NCBI GenBank assembly: GCA_904419875.1
Contig: CAJFTG010000014.1
Span: 1-46,941 of the forward strand
Direction: 5' to 3'
From: Candidatus Avimonas caecicola
GTDB taxonomy: Bacteria; Bacillota; Clostridia; Oscillospirales; Acutalibacteraceae
Length of the DNA stretch: 46,941 nt
The notes below the pieces were generated by a model. The model did no database searches and was not told the origin of the DNA. It saw nothing but the letters and a program-made list of their open reading frames with translations. The position numbers were made by a program, and so were the translations under genes. This document shows positions 7,522 to 15,108 of this stretch, piece after piece. Position 1 is the stretch's first letter; every line of letters begins with the position of its first letter.

Positions 7522-7764
7522 TCAGGGCAGCAGGCGGTACAGCAGGGCGGCGTCGTTTTTCGCGGCGTACTCCTGGACGGAAACCACCTCCGCCCTGACG
7601 CAGCGGGCGCCCAGAGTGATTTCGAGCACATCGCCTTCCTTCACGTCGTAGGACGCGCGGGCCGGCTTGCCGTTGACCAGCACCTTGCCGGCGTCGCAGG
7701 CTTCGTTGGCGACGGTGCGGCGCTTAATCAGGCGGGATACCTTCAGATATTTGTCCAAACGCAT
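7522..7764 (-). CDS. yabO: S4-domain RNA-binding protein YabO/RqcP
   Basis: The 80-residue protein is almost entirely one S4 domain: MRLDKYLKVSRLIKRRTVANEACDAGKVLVNGKPA, followed by VKEGDVLEITLG. This is the Hsp15/RqcP family, which in Bacillus binds stalled 50S subunits and helps RqcH add alanine tails in ribosome quality control. Its place between the HU gene and yabP fits the conserved cluster. The ribosome site AGGAGGAACAGCC is strong. A perfect terminator hairpin ends only about 22 bases before the ATG, so the gene probably depends on readthrough. Confidence 0.92.
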   Translation of the reverse strand: MRLDKYLKVSRLIKRRTVANEACDAGKVLVNGKPARASYDVKEGDVLEITLGARCVRAEVVSVQEYAAKNDAALLYRLLP

Positions 7765-7786
7765 GGCTGTTCCTCCTTGGCGGTTT

Positions 7787-7834
7787 AAAAAGGGAAAGGG
7801 TCCGCCGCAAAATGAGGCATTTTGCGGCGGACCC
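7787..7834 (-). terminator. Strong terminator between HU and yabO
   Basis: A perfect 16-bp stem (7798-7813 with 7819-7834, five-base loop) is followed on the minus strand by TTTCCCTTTTT. It would release most HU transcripts and allow limited readthrough into yabO. Confidence 0.88.
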
Positions 7835-7991
7835 CGAAAAACCGTGGAACGGTTGGCAAGCGCCGAAATAACGCCGCTTGCGAATAACGGCCCGCATTCT
7901 GCGTTTTCCGGCGGAAACCGCGCCTTTTCTCCCGCGCGGCGACCGTTCCGGCATGTTTGCGGCAGGCCGTCCTTCCCCCATGAAAAGCCGA

Positions 7992-8267
7992 TTATTTCGC
8001 GACGGCGTCCTTGAACGCCTTGCCGGCCTTGAAGACGGGCTGCTTGGAAGCCGGGATCACGATCGCTTCCTTGGTGCGGGGATTGCGGCCGGTGCGCTCC
8101 TCACGGGAACGGACCTCGAAGGTGCCGAAGCCGACCAGCTGAACCTTATCGCCGGAAGCAACCGCCTCCACCACCGATTCCAGAACGGCGGCGACCGCCT
8201 TTTCGGCATCCTTTTTGCTCAGGCCGGACTTTTCGGTAACAGCTGCTACCAATTCGACTTTGTTCAT
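7992..8267 (-). CDS. hup: HU family DNA-binding protein
   Basis: The 91-residue protein is a standard HU: helical dimerisation part (MNKVELVAAVTEKSGLSKKDAEKAV), the FGTFEVRSREERTGRNPRTKE beta arm that wraps DNA, and the C-terminal helix VFKAGKAFKDAV. HU compacts and bends chromosomal DNA and helps replication and repair. GGAGGTTAAAACT precedes the ATG at 8267; upstream in-frame residues lie in spacer DNA and are not counted. HU between mazG and yabO is a common clostridial variant of this cluster. The strong hairpin after it should give an abundant short transcript. Confidence 0.97.
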   Translation of the reverse strand: MNKVELVAAVTEKSGLSKKDAEKAVAAVLESVVEAVASGDKVQLVGFGTFEVRSREERTGRNPRTKEAIVIPASKQPVFKAGKAFKDAVAK

Positions 8268-8335
8268 AGTTTTAACCTCCATCGTTTTTATACACCAGCG
8301 GGTAATACCGCGCATGGATGAAATTTGAGCGGCCG

Positions 8336-9160
8336 CTATTCCGCGGCCCCGTCCGCCGCGGCGGACTGCTTTTTTGCCTGCTCCCACAGCCGGTCAAGCT
8401 CCGAAAGCGGCGCCGAGGCCATATCCACTCCCTGCCGGGCGGCAAGCTCTTCCACGGCCGTGAAGCGGCGGATAAACTTGTCGGACGCCAGCGTGAGCGC
8501 CTGTTCCGCGTCGGTATGAAGGAAACGGGAAACGTTGACGGCGGAAAAGAGCAGGTCGCCCAGCTCCTCCTCGATCTCCCTTGCGTCCCCGGAGGCCATC
8601 GCCTGCCCGAGCTCCGCCCGTTCGCTGTCCAGCGCCTCCAGCGCGCCCGAAACATCCGGCCAGTCGAAGCCGACCCGCCTGGCGCGGCTCTGCACCTTGG
8701 CGGCGCGCATCAGCGCCGGAAGGGAGCGGGGCACGGCGCGCAGCAGATCCGCCTGGGTTTTTCCTCCCTTGGTCTGCCGCTTGATGGCGTCCCAGCTTTT
8801 CCACACCTGGGCGGAGGAATCCGCGGAGGCGTCGGCAAACACATGCGGATGACGGACAATCAGCTTTTTCGCAATGCCGTCCACCACATCGCCAAAGTCA
8901 AAGCGGCCCTCTTCCGCCTCGATCTGCGCGTGGAAGACCACCTGGAGCAGCACATCGCCCAGCTCTTCCTTCAGCCCCTCTGCGTCGCGGAGGTTGATCG
9001 CCTCCACCGCCTCGTGGGTTTCCTCCAGAAAATCGGAGCGGATGCTTTCATGGGTCTGCTCCCTGTCCCAGGGACAGCCCTCCGGCGAACGGAGGAGGCG
9101 CATAATCTCCAGAAGGTCCTCGATTGTATACCTCTCTTTGGGCGTAAAACTCACAGCCAT
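8336..9160 (-). CDS. mazG: Nucleoside triphosphate pyrophosphohydrolase MazG
   Basis: The 274-residue protein has the two-domain MazG layout. The first domain starts YTIEDLLEIMRLLRSPEGCPWD, with the metal motifs FLEETHEAVEAI and EELGDVLLQVVFHA. A linker with GFDWPDVSGALEAL leads to a second, shorter copy with EIEEELGDLLFSAVNVSRF. MazG hydrolyses non-canonical or excess NTPs to NMPs plus pyrophosphate. Bacillus YabN carries an extra N-terminal methylase domain, which is absent here. The ATG at 9160 fits the family start; an upstream GTG at 9184 would add eight residues. Confidence 0.93.
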   Translation of the reverse strand: MAVSFTPKERYTIEDLLEIMRLLRSPEGCPWDREQTHESIRSDFLEETHEAVEAINLRDAEGLKEELGDVLLQVVFHAQIEAEEGRFDFGDVVDGIAKKLIVRHPHVFADASADSSAQVWKSWDAIKRQTKGGKTQADLLRAVPRSLPALMRAAKVQSRARRVGFDWPDVSGALEALDSERAELGQAMASGDAREIEEELGDLLFSAVNVSRFLHTDAEQALTLASDKFIRRFTAVEELAARQGVDMASAPLSELDRLWEQAKKQSAAADGAAE

Positions 9161-9233
9161 GGGCAACTTTCCCGTCCTTTTCACGGGTCCGGTCCGCCGC
9201 GCACGGGCAAAACCGTCCCGAACAAACCTTATA

Positions 9234-10964
9234 TTACCCTATCCAGTTGTGTTTTTCAAGTATCTGTGCGATTTTTTCCCCTTTTGGCAACATCTGCACA
9301 TCTTCCCGGGCGATCGCACGGAATAAAAACAGGGCAAAGACGTACACGACGACGGCGGCCAGGATGGCAACCACCGTGGAAATTTTCGCCGGCATCCACA
9401 AGGACAGCAGCGCGTTTATCCCCCAGGCCGAAGCGCCGCAGAGGAGGGCGGCGAGCAGCGGACGCACAAAGATCATCCGTGCATTCAGCCTCACCCCGAC
9501 GACCCGGCGCAGGGCCGCCAGGCTGAACAGGACCATCACCACATAGCAGGCCAGCGTGCTGTAGGCCGAGCCCATGATGTTCAGCCCCGGCTGGAGGACC
9601 AGCGCGATGTTGAGCACCAGCTTGACCAGCCCGCCGAGCAGGACGATCTTGGCGGGGATATCCGCCCGCCCCATTGCCTGCAGCATCGAATTGATCGGTG
9701 CGGTCAGGCAGATGAAGACCACGGCGATCCCCAGCACCTGAAGCTGCGGCCCTGCCACCGAAGCGGTGACCGGGTCGTAAATCAGGTTGAGGATCGGCTT
9801 TGCCAGCAGGGACAGCCCGATTCCCGACGGAAGAGCCACCAGCAGGGTGATCCGGAGCACCACCGACACCATCTTTTTCAGCTGCGGCCGGTTTTTCATC
9901 GCCCACGCCGAGGTGATCACCGGCAGGGCGCTGATGCCCAGCGTCAGCGTGACGTTCGGCACCAGGTTCACATAGGTCATCGCGATCCCGCGGCTGGCGG
10001 TGAGATAGGCCAGGATATCGGTCGTGCCGCTCGCGGCGATCTCCTCGGCATACATCTGCCGGACGGCATCCCCGCTGTGCTCCACCACCACGGCGAGGCA
10101 TTTCTGCAGCGACACCACGTCGATCAGGTTGGTCAGCTGGGTCGCCAGCGTCCCCAGCGCCACCGGGATAGCGAAGGCAAGCAGGCGGCGGAAAATCCGC
10201 CGGGAGGAATACGGGCGGGGGGCGGAGAGCAGCTCTTCCCTGGTAATCCCGTTCCCTTTCAGCCGGTACCGCAGCATCAGATAAGCAAGGGACACGAAGG
10301 AGCCGAAGGTGACGCCGATCATCCCGCCCGCCGCGATATAGGGCAGACTGATCTCCAGCGCCTCGGCCGCGGAGGCGGCCGCCTTGCCGAAAACCACGCC
10401 GCCATGCTCGAACTGCCACTGTCCCAGGCGGAGGGCGCCGGCCGCCAGGCCGAGGCCGACGATCAGCTTTCCCACCGCCTCCAGTATCTGCGAAATCGCG
10501 GTGGGATACATGTTGCGGGAGCCCTCGTACACGCCGCGGTAGGCCGAAACCATGCAGCAGAAGAGGATAGACGGCGCCATCATCAGCATGGTGAGCATTA
10601 CCGGCGGCATATGCACGAAATTGGGATACAGGAACGCCGCAGCGAACATGATGACGGTCCCGATCGTGCCGGTGATGAAGAAAATGCGGTTCGCCACCCG
10701 GTGAATCACCCGGATGTCCCGGAACCGCCCCAGCGCCAGGCTTTCCGACACCAGACGGGAAACGGCGATGGGGAAACCGGCGGTGGATACCGTATAAAGG
10801 GGGATGTAAATGTTATACGCCGCGTCAAAATACCCGTACGCCGTCTGATTGATATTCTGCAGAGGAATTTTGAAAAACAGGGCGCCGATGATCTTGGTCA
10901 GGATCGCCGCGGCCGACAGAATCAGCGCGCCGTGCAGAAAGCTTTGCTTTTCTTGTTTTGGCAA
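9234..10964 (-). CDS. spoVB: SpoVB/YabM-type lipid flippase (MOP superfamily)
   Basis: The 576-residue integral membrane protein has about 14 hydrophobic helices and belongs to the oligosaccharidyl-lipid flippase superfamily with SpoVB, YabM and YtgP (Amj/MurJ-like transport of cell-wall precursors). The N-terminus KQSFLHGALILSAAAILTKIIGALFFKIPL and YGYFDAAYNIYIPLYTVSTAGFPIAVSRLVSE are diagnostic. Its place before mazG in the yab cluster matches yabM, and the sequence also resembles spoVB, so the name is tentative. The start appears to be TTG at 10964: GGGAGGA lies nine bases upstream, and no ATG or GTG gives a sensible N-terminus. A spore-cortex or vegetative wall role is inferred. Confidence 0.88.
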   Translation of the reverse strand: MPKQEKQSFLHGALILSAAAILTKIIGALFFKIPLQNINQTAYGYFDAAYNIYIPLYTVSTAGFPIAVSRLVSESLALGRFRDIRVIHRVANRIFFITGTIGTVIMFAAAFLYPNFVHMPPVMLTMLMMAPSILFCCMVSAYRGVYEGSRNMYPTAISQILEAVGKLIVGLGLAAGALRLGQWQFEHGGVVFGKAAASAAEALEISLPYIAAGGMIGVTFGSFVSLAYLMLRYRLKGNGITREELLSAPRPYSSRRIFRRLLAFAIPVALGTLATQLTNLIDVVSLQKCLAVVVEHSGDAVRQMYAEEIAASGTTDILAYLTASRGIAMTYVNLVPNVTLTLGISALPVITSAWAMKNRPQLKKMVSVVLRITLLVALPSGIGLSLLAKPILNLIYDPVTASVAGPQLQVLGIAVVFICLTAPINSMLQAMGRADIPAKIVLLGGLVKLVLNIALVLQPGLNIMGSAYSTLACYVVMVLFSLAALRRVVGVRLNARMIFVRPLLAALLCGASAWGINALLSLWMPAKISTVVAILAAVVVYVFALFLFRAIAREDVQMLPKGEKIAQILEKHNWIG

Positions 10965-11001
10965 GCGTGTCAGTCCTCCCGGAATAAATATGCGCCTGGC
11001 C

Positions 11002-12285
11002 TCATCTTGCCAGGAGCGCCTTGACGCAGCGGCGGACCCGATAGCGGATCTTCTCCGCATCCAGCGTGGGGAACTCCCCCTCCCGGTAAAGGACGCGGCC
11101 GTCCACCACCGTCATCTCCAGCGCGTCGCTCCCCATCCCGAACAGGACGTCGGCCGCCGGCTGATGGCCCGGCATCATGGAAGGCGCGCGCCGGTTGACC
11201 ACCAGCAGATCCGCCCGGTAACCGACCCGGATGTCGCCGCAGTCCTCCCGTCCCTGTGCGAGGGCGCCCGCCCGGGTTGCCATATACAGCGCTTCTGAGG
11301 CCGGCAGGGCGCCGGCGTCCCGGGAAATCCCCCGGGCGAGCAGGGCGGCGGTGCGCACTTCCTCCAGCAGGTTGAGATTGTTGTTGCTGGCGGCGGAATC
11401 GGTCCCGACCGCCACCGGAATCCCCTGCCGGCGCAGGAGCTCCACCGGCGCGATCCCGCTGCCGAGCTTGAGGTTGCTCTGCGGGCAATGGGCGACCGTC
11501 ACCCCGTGCTCCGCCAGAATCTCCCGGTCGCTTTCGGTCAGCCAGACGCAGTGAGCCGCGGTGACGGGGCGGCCGAACAGCCCGGCGTCCCGCATGACGG
11601 CGGCGGGCGTTTTCCCGTGGCGGCCGACGCAGGCCAGCTGTTCCTCCCTTGTCTCGGACAGATGGGTCTGCACCCGGATGCCATACTCGGCGGAGAACTC
11701 CGCCAGCTCCGACAGGAGGCGCGGGGTGGTGGTATACTCGGCATGAGGCGCCGCGTCAATGCGCAGGCGGTCGGTCTTCAGCTCCTTCAGGGCCTCCAGC
11801 AGCCCCTTCATCTCCCCGCAGGCCGGCAGGCTCCGCAGGGGCTTGTCCCCCTGCGCGACCACGCTGCACCCGACGTTGGCCTTGATCCCGCTGCTCAGCA
11901 CGGCCTGCGCCACCCGGTCCGGGAAAAAATACATATCGGAAAAGGAAACGGTCCCGGTCGAAAGCATCTCGGCGATGCCGAGCAGCGTCCCCCAGTACAC
12001 ATCGTCCCCCGTCATTCCGGCCTCGGCCGGGAAGATCCGTTCCCGCAGCCAGCGGTCGAGCGGCAGGTCCTCGCCATACCCCCGCAGCAGGGTCATGGCC
12101 GCATGGGTGTGGGCATTGTAGAAGCCCGGCATCAGCAGCCGGTCCTTGCCGGCGACCACCTCGCCCCAGTCCGCCGTGGGCACCGATTTTCCGATGTAGG
12201 CGATTCGTCCGTCCCGCACGGCGACCGTCCGCCCGCGGAGCAGGGTCCCGTCCGCCCGCAATACGTCGATGTTGGTAAATAGCAT
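11002..12285 (-). CDS. mtaD: 5'-methylthioadenosine / S-adenosylhomocysteine deaminase-like amidohydrolase
   Basis: The 427-residue protein is a COG0402 amidohydrolase. Seen are PGFYNAHTHAAMTLLRGYGEDLPLDRWL (metal HxH plus the MtaD/SsnA hallmark), HLSETREE, TAAHCVWL and VAVGTDSAASNNNLNLLEE with the catalytic aspartate. The family deaminates methylthioadenosine, S-adenosylhomocysteine or adenosine to inosine-type products. The next gene upstream is a purine nucleoside phosphorylase 27 bases away, which would use such products, so a purine/methylthio salvage pair is a good inference. ACAGGAGGCGGCGGA precedes the ATG. Exact substrate preference is not visible. Confidence 0.87.
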   Translation of the reverse strand: MLFTNIDVLRADGTLLRGRTVAVRDGRIAYIGKSVPTADWGEVVAGKDRLLMPGFYNAHTHAAMTLLRGYGEDLPLDRWLRERIFPAEAGMTGDDVYWGTLLGIAEMLSTGTVSFSDMYFFPDRVAQAVLSSGIKANVGCSVVAQGDKPLRSLPACGEMKGLLEALKELKTDRLRIDAAPHAEYTTTPRLLSELAEFSAEYGIRVQTHLSETREEQLACVGRHGKTPAAVMRDAGLFGRPVTAAHCVWLTESDREILAEHGVTVAHCPQSNLKLGSGIAPVELLRRQGIPVAVGTDSAASNNNLNLLEEVRTAALLARGISRDAGALPASEALYMATRAGALAQGREDCGDIRVGYRADLLVVNRRAPSMMPGHQPAADVLFGMGSDALEMTVVDGRVLYREGEFPTLDAEKIRYRVRRCVKALLAR

Positions 12286-12312
12286 TCCGCCGCCTCCTGT
12301 CCGCCGCAAGGG

Positions 12313-13149
12313 TTACATGGCTGCCAGCACCGCCTTGATCAAACGGCCGAAGCGGTCTGCCGCGCCCGCCGCATTGACGTTGACCTCCTCGTCGCTGATG
12401 GCCGCGTCCGGCACCATCCCCGCCGCCAGGTTGGTGATGCAGGACAGGCCCAGCACCTCCATGCCGCACTGCGCGGCGGCCGTCGCCTCGATGACGGTGG
12501 ACATGCCGACCGCGTCCCCGCCCAGCAGACGGATGGCGCGGATTTCCGCCGGCGTCTCAAACTGGGGGCCGGGCATGTAAAAATAAACCCCTTCGCGCAG
12601 TTCCAGCCGCTCCTCCCGCGCGCACCGGCGGGCCAGCTCCCGCAGCCGGGGGGAATAAACGCGGGTCATATCAAAAAACCGGGGACCGAAAAGCGGCGTT
12701 TCCTCTCCGCGGGCCGGGCTTTCCGCCCCAAACTGCATCTGATCTGCAATCAGCATCAGGTCCCCGACCTGAAAGCCGGGATTCACGCCGCCGGCCGCGT
12801 TTGTCAGGATTAACGTTTTTACGCCGAGCAGCTTGAGCACCCGGACGTAATACGCTACCGTCTGGGCCGAATACCCCTCGTAATAATGAAACCGGCCGGA
12901 AAACAGGAGCGTCCGCCGGCCGGCCAGCGTGCCCGCCGTCAGGACGCCCGCGTGAGAAGGAACCGTGGAACGCGGGAAGCCCGGAATGGAGGCATAAGCA
13001 AGCCGCGCCGACGCCTCTGCCTCCCGTTCCAGCCCGCCGAGGCCGGAACCAAGCACCACCGCGGCATCCGGAATAAACGGCAGCTTGTCCCGCAGATAGG
13101 CGGCGCTCTCCTCGTACTGCTCCGTCGGAATGACCGGCTCCAGCCGCAT
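12313..13149 (-). CDS. punA: Purine nucleoside phosphorylase (trimeric, PNP-I type)
   Basis: The 278-residue enzyme cleaves inosine and guanosine with phosphate to base plus ribose-1-phosphate. Visible motifs: VVLGSGLGGLE (phosphate site), HAGVLTAG, RFHYYEG, LILTNAAGGVN, the purine loop GVYFYMPGPQFETPAEIRAI, and VGMSTVIEA then CITNLAAG. The size matches the trimeric mammalian-like PNP rather than hexameric DeoD. It heads a run PNP - deaminase - spoVB - mazG on one strand with 27- to 73-base gaps. No promoter was recognised directly upstream. Confidence 0.95.
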   Translation of the reverse strand: MRLEPVIPTEQYEESAAYLRDKLPFIPDAAVVLGSGLGGLEREAEASARLAYASIPGFPRSTVPSHAGVLTAGTLAGRRTLLFSGRFHYYEGYSAQTVAYYVRVLKLLGVKTLILTNAAGGVNPGFQVGDLMLIADQMQFGAESPARGEETPLFGPRFFDMTRVYSPRLRELARRCAREERLELREGVYFYMPGPQFETPAEIRAIRLLGGDAVGMSTVIEATAAAQCGMEVLGLSCITNLAAGMVPDAAISDEEVNVNAAGAADRFGRLIKAVLAAM

Positions 13150-13174
13150 TTTCCCCCACTCCTTCCGCTATAAC

Positions 13175-13202
13175 AAACAGGGCGGTAGGTCGTACCGCCC
13201 TG
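13175..13202 (-). terminator. Terminator after the zinc-ribbon gene
   Basis: A perfect 10-bp stem (13178-13187 with 13193-13202), five-base loop, followed on the minus strand by TTTGTTAT. It separates the zinc-ribbon gene from the PNP gene. Confidence 0.8.
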
Positions 13203-13220
13203 TGGATGATGGCTTCCGCC

Positions 13221-13583
13221 TCAATTCGAAAGCTTGACGCCGCAGCGCTTGCAGTATACGGCATCCTCCGCGTTCTGTGCGCCGCAGTTCCTGCAGGTAA
13301 CCTGGTTGCGGTATTCGTCGATCTTTGCCCGGGCCTTCGCCAGCGCCTCATACCGTTCGTCCAGCTTCTGGCGGCAGTCGTCCACCTTCCCGGCGACATC
13401 CTCGTCCTCCTTCCGGGAATCGTAGACAAGCCTCCCCAGCCCTTCCAGCATGGAAGAAATCTCCCGTTCGATCTCCGCCGCCTGGATCTTCAGGCGCGCA
13501 ACCTCGATCATTTCGGTCGTTTTCTTCCCTGCCGATTCCGCCACGCTCTTCGCCTTGGAAAACACATCGTCAAACGTAGTCAT
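13221..13583 (-). CDS. Coiled-coil protein with C-terminal zinc ribbon
   Basis: The 120-residue protein has a long charged helical part (about residues 1-90) with the repeated pattern of a coiled coil (AEIEREISSMLEGLGRLVYD, CRQKLDERYEALAKARAKIDEY), ending in a double-CxxC zinc ribbon: CRNCGAQNAEDAVYCKRCGVKL. Similar small proteins are widespread in Clostridia and of unknown function; scaffold or adaptor roles are guesses. The ATG at 13583 has AGGAGG seven bases upstream. It is a single-gene unit with a textbook sigma-A promoter and a terminator, so it is probably well expressed. Confidence 0.85.
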   Translation of the reverse strand: MTTFDDVFSKAKSVAESAGKKTTEMIEVARLKIQAAEIEREISSMLEGLGRLVYDSRKEDEDVAGKVDDCRQKLDERYEALAKARAKIDEYRNQVTCRNCGAQNAEDAVYCKRCGVKLSN

Positions 13584-13678
13584 CTGCAATCCTCCTATCG
13601 GTCGTATGGCTGACAGCGCGCCTGTTGGATTTCCAAATCCGGTCGGCGGCAGGCCGGCATGGCGCCGCCTCTATTTCC

Positions 13679-13707
13679 ATTATACCGCAGCTTTTCCGTT
13701 TTGACAA
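13679..13707 (-). promoter_or_regulatory. Sigma-A promoter of the zinc-ribbon gene
   Basis: TTGTCA (13702-13707), 17-bp spacer, TATAAT (13679-13684) on the minus strand. This is the best consensus promoter in the window; the leader is about 90 bases. Confidence 0.85.
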
Positions 13708-13723
13708 CAGGAACGGCGCGGAA

Positions 13724-14671
13724 TTAATAAACGCCGTCCCCGACGAACTCCCGCAGAAGGGAATCCCGCGGCATGGCGTCCAGCGGCACCGGTTCAAACC
13801 GTTCCAGCTTCGCGATCAGGCGGGAAACGGCCGGCGCATGGGGGCTTTCCGGCGGGACGGCCCGCAGGGAAGGCAGCAGAAGCGGCGCGAACACGTTAAC
13901 CTCATAGGCGTGGGTGGTGTCCACCAGATAGTCCACCGTGTCCACATAGGGGAACATATACTCGTTTTCCCCCCGGACCACCTGCGGCCACATATGCAGG
14001 GTGTTTTCCACCGGGCTGCTGCGGAAGCGCTCGTCCCGCAGCAGGCGGCGGATGAGGCGCAGCTCCCGCCGCGCCACCAGCTTGTCGCTTCCGTCGTAAA
14101 CCGGGGTGACCGTATTGACAAAAATCTTGAACAGGTTTTCACTGGGAAGGTGCCGCTCAAAATACGGGTTGATCGCGTGGATCCCTTCGAAGATCACGAC
14201 CGAATTCGACTGGATGCAGAGCTCCCGCGTCTCTTCCGCCGGCCGGCCCCGGTGAAAATCGAACCGCGGAATCTGCGCGCAGCCCTTATCCAGTAGGTCG
14301 CGCATGCACGCCTCCAGCGCGTCCAGCCGGAGCGCCTCCAGCGCCTCATAGTCAAAGGAGCCGTCCGGCAGCCGCGGGGCCTGCTCCCGCCCGCGGTAAA
14401 AATCATCCATGGAAACGGTGTGGGCGTCCACCCCCATTTCCCGCAGGCGGTCCCGCAAGATCAGCGCGGTGGTGGTTTTGCCGGAGGAGCTGGGGCCGGA
14501 AAGCATGACCAGGCAGTGGCTGTCGAAGCCCACGGCAAGGTACCGCGCCAGCGCGTCAATCTCCCGCAGATAGCCCTCGCTTTCCCCGGCGGCGAAGCCC
14601 TCCGGATCGGCCGCGGCACGGCGGTTGATCTCCTCCAGTTTCAGGGTCCGTTTATGAAAATTCTGCTTCAT
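13724..14671 (-). CDS. Uridine kinase / phosphoribulokinase-family nucleoside kinase
   Basis: The 315-residue P-loop kinase shows Walker A GPSSSGKTTTALIL, the acceptor motif VSMDDFYRG with DGSFDYEALEAL (uridine kinase hallmark), FDFHRGRP, and VVIFEGIHAINP. It resembles the C-terminal half of clostridial TGS-uridine kinase proteins but lacks the TGS domain. The expected reaction is NTP-dependent phosphorylation of uridine or cytidine; the real substrate is unproven. The ATG at 14671 follows AAAGGACACGGT. The frame stays open for another 131 codons upstream, but this stretch is low-complexity and its possible start at 14878 lies inside the promoter. Confidence 0.85.
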   Translation of the reverse strand: MKQNFHKRTLKLEEINRRAAADPEGFAAGESEGYLREIDALARYLAVGFDSHCLVMLSGPSSSGKTTTALILRDRLREMGVDAHTVSMDDFYRGREQAPRLPDGSFDYEALEALRLDALEACMRDLLDKGCAQIPRFDFHRGRPAEETRELCIQSNSVVIFEGIHAINPYFERHLPSENLFKIFVNTVTPVYDGSDKLVARRELRLIRRLLRDERFRSSPVENTLHMWPQVVRGENEYMFPYVDTVDYLVDTTHAYEVNVFAPLLLPSLRAVPPESPHAPAVSRLIAKLERFEPVPLDAMPRDSLLREFVGDGVY

Positions 14672-15108
14672 ACCGTGTCCTTTCCCGGCCCGCGCCAAAA
14701 GGACGCGGGCCGCGGCAAAGCCCGAAGGTTCGTAGGCCCGCCCCCTTGTATGCGAGGGCTCTTCCCCCTCGGCAGGGCGCCGCGCCCCGGAATGCACAAA
14801 GGCTGCCAAGGCCATATATATGCCCCGGAATGAGTATTGTTTCCCGCTGCGGAGGCATTCATCCGCCGTTTTGTCCATCATAGCACACGGCCAGAAAAAA
14901 GAACAAGGCGGAAAAAGCAAATATTTCATGAACGTTTGGCGGCCCGGCCGGCCCCGCGCCTGCCGCGGCTTGTCCCTCGGCCGCGGAGCCCCTCCCCGCG
15001 CCGCCGGCTTGCCCCGGCCGCGCCGGCGGCATGGACGCCGTGCCGGGGCTCCGGCATCCCGCACAAAGGGCCGCCGCCCCCGCCCGCACGCAAAGGGGAG
15101 GCCCGGAA
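14672..15108. other. Gap upstream of the uridine kinase: long leader plus GC-rich spacer
   Basis: The part 14672-14870 is the probable 200-base leader of the kinase gene. It holds a GC-rich hairpin (GGCCCGCG paired with CGCGGGCC) shortly before the ribosome site and two copies of GCCCCGGAATG (14784-14794 and 14822-14832). The part 14910-15108 is very GC-rich spacer with several overlapping stems, probably including the end of the helicase transcript. No gene or known RNA family was recognised. Confidence 0.5.
14877..14906 (-). promoter_or_regulatory. Sigma-A promoter of the uridine kinase gene
   Basis: TTGTTC (14901-14906), 18-bp spacer, TATGAT (14877-14882) preceded by TGC, an extended -10. 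It implies a leader of about 200 bases. Confidence 0.75.

Noticed and set aside
14784-14832. Repeated GCCCCGGAATG motif as part of a riboswitch
   Set aside because: No known aptamer pattern could be built around it; kept only as a note in the leader.
14676-15064. N-terminal extension of the uridine kinase in the same frame
   Set aside because: The residues are low-complexity and the only promising ATG (14878) overlaps the -10 box; the ATG at 14671 has a good ribosome site.
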